NCBI RefSeq assembly: GCF_007858535.1
Contig: NZ_CP040174.1
Span: forward strand, 1,612,001-1,676,000
Source: Arthrobacter sp. UKPF54-2
GTDB lineage: Bacteria; Actinomycetota; Actinomycetes; Actinomycetales; Micrococcaceae
Reading direction: 5' to 3'
Length of the DNA: 64,000 bases
Position numbers and translations under genes: made by a program. Below the pieces are notes generated by a model. That model was not told the origin of the DNA. It did not search any database and worked only from the letters and a program-made list of their open reading frames with translations. Position 1 is the first letter of the stretch. The number at the start of each line of letters is the position of its first letter. This document shows, piece after piece, positions 58,913 through 64,000 of this stretch.

Positions 58913-60277
58913 TTACACGAAGCTGTCTTCCCGCACGCGCTCCGGCTGGCCGTGCGGTGCCGTAGCAGCAGCGGCAGCGGCAGTCGCCGCGGCGTGGGCG
59001 TTCACGTGGTGGGCCTGGAGGTGGTGCCCGAACGGGTTGAAGCGGCTGTGCGCCAGGCCGTCGAATTCGTAGGCGGTCTCGGCGTGCTCCGAGCGGTCCA
59101 CGCCGGCCACCTCGTCCTCGTGGCTGACGCGGAAGCCGATGCTCTTGTGCAGCGCGAGCCCGATGACCGCCGTGCCCAGTCCGGACAGCGTGACGGTGAT
59201 CAGCACGGCCACGGTCTGCGCGAGCAGCTGGTGCAGGCCGCCGCCGTAGAAGAGCCCGCCGCCCTGGCCGTCCACCGGCAGTGCGATGAAACCAAGCGCC
59301 AGCGTCCCGATCAGCCCGCCGCCCAGGTGAACGCCGACGACGTCGAGCGAGTCATCGAAGCCGAACTTGAACTTCAGGTCCACGAAAACGCAGCAGGCGG
59401 CGCCGGCCACCAGGCCCAGGACGATCGCGGCGAGCGGGCTGATGTTGGCGCAGGACGGGGTGATGGCGACCAGGCCGGCCACGACGCCGGACGCCGCGCC
59501 CAGCGAGGTGGGGTGGCCGTGGCGGACCTTTTCGGCCACCAGCCAGCTGAGCATGGCCGCGGCCGGGGCGGCGAGGGTGTTGACCCAGATCAGGCCGGCC
59601 TGTTCCGCCGTCGTCGCCGCACCGGCGTTGAAGCCGAACCAGCCGAACCAGAGGATCCCGGCGCCGAGCATGATGAACGGGATGTTGTGCGGCCGGTGGG
59701 CCGGATCCTTGCCGAAGCCGTGGCGGTTGCCCAGGATCATGACCAGCACGAGGGCGGCGGTGCCGGAGCTGATTTCGACCACGGTGCCGCCGGCGAAGTC
59801 GATCACCTGGCCGAAGATGGAGCTGACGGCCCCGCCGGCGCTCATCAGGCCGCCGCCCCAGACCATAAAGGCCAGCGGGCAGTACACCAGGGTGATCCAG
59901 ACCGGAACGAAGAGCGCCCAGGCGGTGAACTTGGCACGGTCGGCGATGGCGCCGCTGATCAGGGCGACGGTGATGATGGCGAAGGTTGCGCTGAAGCCGG
60001 CCTTGAGGAGCTCCGGGGACCCCATCAGCCCGGCCAGGCCGAAGCTGGCGAACGGGTCTCCGAAGATGCCCAGGACGCCCTTGCCGCTGGTCATGGGGTA
60101 GCCCCAGAGCACCCAGACCACACCGACGATGCCGGCCGAGACGAAGCTCATCATGATCATATTCAGGGAGGCCTTGGCCCGGGTCATGCCGCCGTAAAAG
60201 AGCCCCAGGGCCGGGGTCATGAGCAGCGCGAGGGCCGCCGAGACCATGATCCAGATGTTTCCCGCAGTGAGTTGCAC
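58913..60277 (-). CDS. amt: Ammonium transporter (Amt family)
   Basis: A 454-residue, eleven-helix Amt channel. Motifs: ALALLMTPALGLFYGGMTRAKASLNMIMMSF, DRAKFTAWALFVPVWITLVYCPLAFMVWG, FAGGTVVEISSGTAALVLVMILGNR, NTLAAPAAAMLSWLVAEK, GVVAGLVAITPSCANISPLAAI, and VVGVHLGGGLIGTL. The first pore twin-His (Escherichia coli His168, in GGTVVH) is Glu here, while the second (VHLGG) is His. GTG 60277 is chosen as homology start, with AGGGAC upstream. No glnK follows in the window. The C-terminus is His/Ala-rich. Confidence 0.92.
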   Translation of the reverse strand: MQLTAGNIWIMVSAALALLMTPALGLFYGGMTRAKASLNMIMMSFVSAGIVGVVWVLWGYPMTSGKGVLGIFGDPFASFGLAGLMGSPELLKAGFSATFAIITVALISGAIADRAKFTAWALFVPVWITLVYCPLAFMVWGGGLMSAGGAVSSIFGQVIDFAGGTVVEISSGTAALVLVMILGNRHGFGKDPAHRPHNIPFIMLGAGILWFGWFGFNAGAATTAEQAGLIWVNTLAAPAAAMLSWLVAEKVRHGHPTSLGAASGVVAGLVAITPSCANISPLAAIVLGLVAGAACCVFVDLKFKFGFDDSLDVVGVHLGGGLIGTLALGFIALPVDGQGGGLFYGGGLHQLLAQTVAVLITVTLSGLGTAVIGLALHKSIGFRVSHEDEVAGVDRSEHAETAYEFDGLAHSRFNPFGHHLQAHHVNAHAAATAAAAAATAPHGQPERVREDSFV

Positions 60278-60470
60278 CTGAGTGTCCCTTCTCAACAAAT
60301 CGCCGTACCGGGACACCTCGCCGCCGGCCCCCAACCTGGTTTAATCCTCGCGGGCCCGTGTTTCAGGCAGTCGGGAACTACGTTGCAGGGAAGTTACAGG
60401 AATCGGCGTTGTGTGAAGAAGGCGTCTCGGCCATGTTTCGGGCATGTTAACGCCGGCTCTCCTGCGCCGT

Positions 60471-60530
60471 TTCGACGGTTCCCCGCGCGCTCGACGTTTC
60501 CCGGCGTCGATCGCACACGGAACCGTCGAA
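60471..60530. repeat. Nested palindrome C upstream of the LLM gene
   Basis: Outer arms TTCGACGGTTCC (60471-60482) and GGAACCGTCGAA (60519-60530) enclose TCGACG (60491-60496) and CGTCGA (60505-60510). The first inner copy extends as TCGACGTTTCCC, close to the outer arm. Two forward and two reversed cores again, as in elements A and B. It is in the 296-bp gap between the divergent amt and LLM genes. Confidence 0.75.
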
Positions 60531-60555
60531 GTGGGCCCGGAATGAAACTCAATAC

Positions 60556-60567
60556 TTGAATGTTCAA
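60556..60567. promoter_or_regulatory. TTGAA-TG-TTCAA palindrome before the LLM gene
   Basis: Short perfect inverted repeat 6 bp ahead of the LLM start codon, in an A/T-rich patch (ACTTGAATGTTCAATAAAGC). There is no ribosome site between it and the ATG, so it may be a repressor site close to the transcription start of a leaderless message. Confidence 0.4.
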
Positions 60568-60573
60568 TAAAGC

Positions 60574-61605
60574 ATGGACTTTGGCATCTTTACCTTTGGC
60601 GAGCTTTCCCGCAACATCAGCACCGGCAGTGCCCGGTCGCCGCAACAGCGGTTGACGGAGATCATCGAGCTGGCGAAGCTGGCCGACCAGGCGGGCCTCG
60701 GGTTCCTCGGCCTCGGGGAACACCACCGCCACGACTTTGCCCTCTCGGCGCCGGAAATCGTGCTCGCTGCGATTGCCCGGGAGACCAAGAACCTGAGGCT
60801 CGGCACCGCCGTCACCGTGCTCTCCACCCAGGACCCGGTGCGCCTCTTCGAGCAGTTTTCAACCTTGGACCTGATCTCGGACGGCCGCGCCGAGATCATC
60901 GTGGGCCGGGGCGCCTTCGTGGAGTCCTACCCGCTGTTTGGGCACCGGCTGGAGGACTACGACGAGCTCTTCGACGAGAAGCTGGGGATGCTGCTGGAAC
61001 TGCGGGACAACGCCGTCGTTGACTGGAACGGGCGCCTGACGCAGAACCTGGCGGGCATGGACGTGGCGCCGCGGCCGGCGCAGGCCAAGCTGCCCGTCTG
61101 GGTGGGCGTGGGCGGGACGCCGGCGAGCTTTGCCCGCGCCGGACGGCTTGGCCTGCCGCTGTTCGTTGCGCTGCTGTCCGGTCCCGCCCGGTTCCGCCGG
61201 CTCGTGGAGCTCTACCGGCAGAGCGCGGCCGACGCCGGCCACGACGCCGCCGGGCTGCAGGTGGGCGCCGGCGGCCACTTCTACGCCGCGCCCACCTCGC
61301 AGCAGGCACGCGACACCTTCTACCCGCACTACCGCGCCTACTTCGAGCAGAACATGCCGCGCCCGGTGGACCACTTCCCGCGCGCCACCTTTGACGAGTG
61401 GACCGAGCCCGGCGGCGGCCTCCTGGTGGGGAGCCCGCAGCAGGTCATCGAGAAGCTGCTGGAAATCCACGCCACCCTCGGCAACAGCCGCTACCTGGCC
61501 CAGATCGGACTCGGCAGCCTGCCCTTTGCCGAGACCGCGCGCTCCATCGAGCTGCTGGCCACCGAAATCATGCCCGCGGTGAACCGCGAGATCGGCACCG
61601 CCTAA
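60574..61605 (+). CDS. LLM class flavin-dependent oxidoreductase
   Basis: A 343-residue luciferase-like monooxygenase family protein: MDFGIFTFGE start, LGFLGLGEHHRHDF, ETKNLRLGTAVTVLSTQDPVRLFEQFSTLDLISDGRAEIIVGRG, LPVWVGVGGTPASFARAGRLGLPLFVAL and GSPQQVIEKLLEIH. It should use FMN (or F420) to oxidise an unknown organic compound. Convergent 4-bp overlap with the DUF4232 gene. The atypical A/T-rich start region is noted separately. Confidence 0.88.
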   Translation: MDFGIFTFGELSRNISTGSARSPQQRLTEIIELAKLADQAGLGFLGLGEHHRHDFALSAPEIVLAAIARETKNLRLGTAVTVLSTQDPVRLFEQFSTLDLISDGRAEIIVGRGAFVESYPLFGHRLEDYDELFDEKLGMLLELRDNAVVDWNGRLTQNLAGMDVAPRPAQAKLPVWVGVGGTPASFARAGRLGLPLFVALLSGPARFRRLVELYRQSAADAGHDAAGLQVGAGGHFYAAPTSQQARDTFYPHYRAYFEQNMPRPVDHFPRATFDEWTEPGGGLLVGSPQQVIEKLLEIHATLGNSRYLAQIGLGSLPFAETARSIELLATEIMPAVNREIGTA

Positions 61606-62783
61606 GCGGCAGGCTTGGCCAAGCTCCAGGCGGTCACGGCCACGTAGCCGCCGCTCACCATGTCCAGGTCCGCGGGCAGGCTGGTGCGGGGGACGCCGGC
61701 GAAGGGTGCCACCAGGATGGTGCCCACCCGTGTGTCGCCCGCGCCGGCCATGGCATTCCAGCCCAGGAACGCCTCGGCGGTGGCGCCGGGGGCCACCGTG
61801 ACAGGGCTGGGGCCCCGGTCCGTGGTCATAAATGAGCCGCCGTGCACCGCCAGGATGTCCATCGCCCAGCCTGCGGTGTCGTTGAACGCGACATCCGGAT
61901 AGGCATTGAGTACGCAGGGCGTTCCGCCGGTGTTGAGCAGCCGGAGGGGCATGCCCCGGTGGCCGGTGGCGGCGTCGGGTTCGCCGAGGGTGATCCGGAC
62001 CTGCTCGCTCCGGCACCAGGCCGGATCGGCAGCCTGCAGGGACGGACCAACGGTGGGCGAGCCGTAGACGACCGGCGGAGGGGTTGGCGATGGCGCGGGG
62101 GCCGGCCGGGCCTGCGCCAGGCTGGCGGCGCGGGTGGCCGACCCGGACAGCGGCGCGGCGGCCACCAGCAGCATGGCGACGACGGCGGTGGCCGCCACGG
62201 GGGCGCCCGCAGGGAGCCGGCGCGGTACGGCGTCGGGAACAGTGCCTTGCCCGTGCGGTGCGCGGCGGGCCACCCGAACCCAGGCGACGGCCGGGACCCA
62301 GCCCCAGACAATGCCCCAGTAGCCGGCGGACAGCAGGGCGGTGCCTGCGGCGTCGAACAGCATCGCGGCACGTGGCGGCGGCCATTGCGCCAGGATGCTC
62401 CCGGCGGACCAGAGCGCGCTGGTCAGGAACGACGCGAGCACCACACACAGCCACACGCTCATCAGATCGGCCCGAGAACCGGGCTGAGCACCGGGCCGGT
62501 CCGCCGTCGCGCGGGGAACGGCAAAACGCAGCAGGAGCAACAGCACGCCCAGCAGCGTCAGGACCGAGAGCACGGGAATAGCCAGCGGCCACGGCATCAC
62601 GGCGCGCCAGGCGGTCGCAACCACTGTTTCAGGAACCAACAGGCGCACCAGGGAGGCGGGCAGAACACTGAACCAGCTCAGCGCGGCGAAAAGTGCTCCG
62701 CTGAGAAGCCACCCGATTCCCGCCGCGGCTGCCGCCGCTGTTGTTGCTGCGCTGCCTGACATTCCTCCGCTGCGTATCCCCAT
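61602..62783 (-). CDS. DUF4232 membrane-anchored protein
   Basis: A 393-residue protein. Four or five hydrophobic segments span about residues 8-215, then a Pro-rich linker (PAPAPSPTPPPVV), then an extracellular DUF4232 domain starting near CRSEQVRITLGEPDAATGHRGMPLRLLNTGGTPCVLNAYPDVAF and ending SGGYVAVTAWSL. Two cysteines (WCRSE and TPCVLN) likely form a disulfide. Function unknown; the domain is common in secreted actinobacterial proteins. Confidence 0.78.
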   Translation of the reverse strand: MGIRSGGMSGSAATTAAAAAAGIGWLLSGALFAALSWFSVLPASLVRLLVPETVVATAWRAVMPWPLAIPVLSVLTLLGVLLLLLRFAVPRATADRPGAQPGSRADLMSVWLCVVLASFLTSALWSAGSILAQWPPPRAAMLFDAAGTALLSAGYWGIVWGWVPAVAWVRVARRAPHGQGTVPDAVPRRLPAGAPVAATAVVAMLLVAAAPLSGSATRAASLAQARPAPAPSPTPPPVVYGSPTVGPSLQAADPAWCRSEQVRITLGEPDAATGHRGMPLRLLNTGGTPCVLNAYPDVAFNDTAGWAMDILAVHGGSFMTTDRGPSPVTVAPGATAEAFLGWNAMAGAGDTRVGTILVAPFAGVPRTSLPADLDMVSGGYVAVTAWSLAKPAA

Positions 62784-62874
62784 GCCCGCCAGCCTAGTTC
62801 AGCCCGCGGACCTCGCCCGACGGCGGGCGGCGGCGCAGTGGCGCGGCCGCCCGGCACGGGTCCGGTGCCGCGGC

Positions 62875-64000
62875 TCAGGAGTGGCCGGTGTGGCTCCCGC
62901 TGCCGTTGCCATTTCCATTCCCGTTGCCGTTGCCGGGGCTGCCCGGGTCGAGCACGCGGTACCGGACGAGCATGCCGGCGGTGATGTGGTCGTTGACGTG
63001 GCAGTGGAAGAGCCAGGTGCCCGGGTCGTCCGGGACCATGTCGGCGGTGACCATGGTGGCCGGGAGCAAACTCACGACGTCGGTGCGCATTCCCAGCGCG
63101 GTGACCGTGTTGCCGTGCCAGTGCGGGGTGTGCAAGTCCACTTCGGTGCCCATGCCCATCAGGTACCAGCGCACCCGTTCGCCCTTTTTCATGGTCAGGG
63201 CGTCCAATGGCAGGTTCCCGTACACGTAGCCGTTGACGCTGTGCATGAGGTTGCTCTCGATGAATTCCTCGTCTCCGGGGTTGACCGACCCGGGGTTCCC
63301 GGCGAAGCGCTGGATGTTGCGCTGCAGGTACGGGCTGGCGTTCTCATTGCTGACCTTGAACTGGACGAAGAATTCCCGGTCAACATCGTCCGGTGTGCCG
63401 TCGGCGCGGGCGGACCCGGCCTTGGTGATGACCATCGGACCCACCAGCCCGGCGTAGTCGTCGCCCACCTCGTCGGTGTGCGAGTGGTACATCCACATGA
63501 CCGAGCTGCCGTCCATCGGCCCGGGGCCGGCCCGCTCCGGGACCTGGTAGCTGTAGGTATAGACGCTCCCGGGCGGTACGGCGTCGTCGCCCTTCTGCGC
63601 GGGGCCGGTGCCGTCGTTGTAGGGGGCGCCCTCGTTGGCCTTGTCGTAGAACACGCCGTGCACGTGGACGGCGGCGGGACGGTCCAGGTTGTTCTTGAAC
63701 ACCACCTTGATGGTGTCCCCGACGACGGCGCGGATGACCGGGCCCAGCATGCCGAGGTGCTCGTCCGCGGCGCTGCGCGGCTTCAGCGTCCGGAAGGAGG
63801 AATCGGTGTACTCCCGGTAGAGGGATTTGATGTACGTGCTGCCGATGCGGTCGGGGCCCTGGCGGGTGAAGACCGCGGCCGTCTCGTCGAACGGCTCACC
63901 CGTGAGCTGGTTTGATCCGGTGGGTGCGTAGTTCCAGTCCGTCTCGTCCGCGCCGATGTAGTAGGTCCGCACCTGCGGGACGTATTTGCCCTTGGCCGCA
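62875..64000 (-). CDS. Multicopper oxidase, N-terminus beyond the window
   Basis: At least 375 residues of a copper oxidase of the ceruloplasmin/nitrite-reductase-like group; the frame stays open through the right edge. Type 2/3 copper histidines are in VHVHGVFYD and MWMYHSHTDE, and the C-terminal set in HTPHWHGN and WLFHCHVNDHITAGM (Cys ligand to type 1 copper with flanking His and Met). Ends in GNGNGNGNGNGSGSHTGHS, a flexible, possibly copper-binding tail. It presumably oxidises Cu(I), phenols or metals outside the cytoplasm. Confidence 0.88.
   Translation of the reverse strand, partial: AAKGKYVPQVRTYYIGADETDWNYAPTGSNQLTGEPFDETAAVFTRQGPDRIGSTYIKSLYREYTDSSFRTLKPRSAADEHLGMLGPVIRAVVGDTIKVVFKNNLDRPAAVHVHGVFYDKANEGAPYNDGTGPAQKGDDAVPPGSVYTYSYQVPERAGPGPMDGSSVMWMYHSHTDEVGDDYAGLVGPMVITKAGSARADGTPDDVDREFFVQFKVSNENASPYLQRNIQRFAGNPGSVNPGDEEFIESNLMHSVNGYVYGNLPLDALTMKKGERVRWYLMGMGTEVDLHTPHWHGNTVTALGMRTDVVSLLPATMVTADMVPDDPGTWLFHCHVNDHITAGMLVRYRVLDPGSPGNGNGNGNGNGSGSHTGHS

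Noticed and set aside
58775..60559. A 594-codon open frame on the plus strand opposite amt
   Set aside because: Low-complexity composition without domains, opposite a well-conserved Amt gene.

Overview
The window reads as chromosomal DNA of a high-GC soil actinobacterium, most likely an Arthrobacter/Pseudarthrobacter-type Micrococcaceae. This is an inference from the strong G/C bias at third codon positions, frequent GTG starts, families such as GPP34, DUF1992, DUF6221-like and DUF6454-like proteins, a DtxR/IdeR-type iron box, and a very high density of catabolic operons. I see no insertion sequence, prophage, CRISPR array, rRNA or convincing tRNA.

Layout. 1-2.6 kb: creatinase and creatininase (creatinine to creatine to sarcosine plus urea). 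2.6-7.4 kb: MOSC protein, GPP34 protein, a MarR-headed group with a Cys-rich protein and a Ser/Thr kinase, and an NYN-domain protein. 7.4-16.3 kb: sugar-acid island 1, with an ACS-type MFS carrier, two paralogous GntR/FCD regulators, an L-fuconate/D-arabinonate dehydratase, and two downstream branches. One branch (XylX-like dehydratase plus semialdehyde dehydrogenase) should yield 2-oxoglutarate; the other (SDR plus FAH hydrolase) should yield pyruvate and lactate. 16.5-23 kb: sugar-acid island 2, a polar-amino-acid-type ABC transporter followed by Zn-dehydrogenase, KduD-like SDR, KDPG aldolase and KDG kinase. The two islands share a promoter layout (TTGAYC, 16 bp, TATGAT), and one promoter carries a perfect 11-bp-arm palindrome.

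23-28.9 kb: a 5-oxoprolinase-type operon (PxpA, PxpB, PxpC) combined with biotin carboxylase and biotin carrier protein, divergent from a PucR regulator. 28.9-36.7 kb: a LacI regulator divergent from an operon of L-asparaginase, a cyclic-imidase/HpPgdA-type deacetylase-fold enzyme, an MFS carrier, two SDRs and an Old Yellow Enzyme with an unusual N-terminal extension. Its promoter and two LacI operators are readable directly. 36.7-39.2 kb: small hypothetical genes, including an alpha/beta hydrolase that seems to have lost its nucleophile region.

39.2-43.1 kb is the most novel-looking locus. A single iron-box-controlled protein fuses an adenylation domain, a carrier domain and an acyltransferase-3 membrane domain, and it is convergent with a membrane-anchored esterase. 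43.1-64 kb is mixed: secreted DUF6454-like protein, an orphan GHKL ATPase, an apparently leaderless ArsR plus SRPBCC pair, TspO, acyl-CoA ligase plus metallo-beta-lactamase-fold protein, a frameshifted DUF1992 gene, ArfB, a CPA1 antiporter with a UBP zinc finger, an Amt transporter with Glu at the first twin-His position, an LLM flavin oxidoreductase, a DUF4232 protein and a multicopper oxidase cut by the window edge. Three intergenic regions here hold nested palindromes with one architecture (four copies of a core, two forward then two reversed) but different core sequences.
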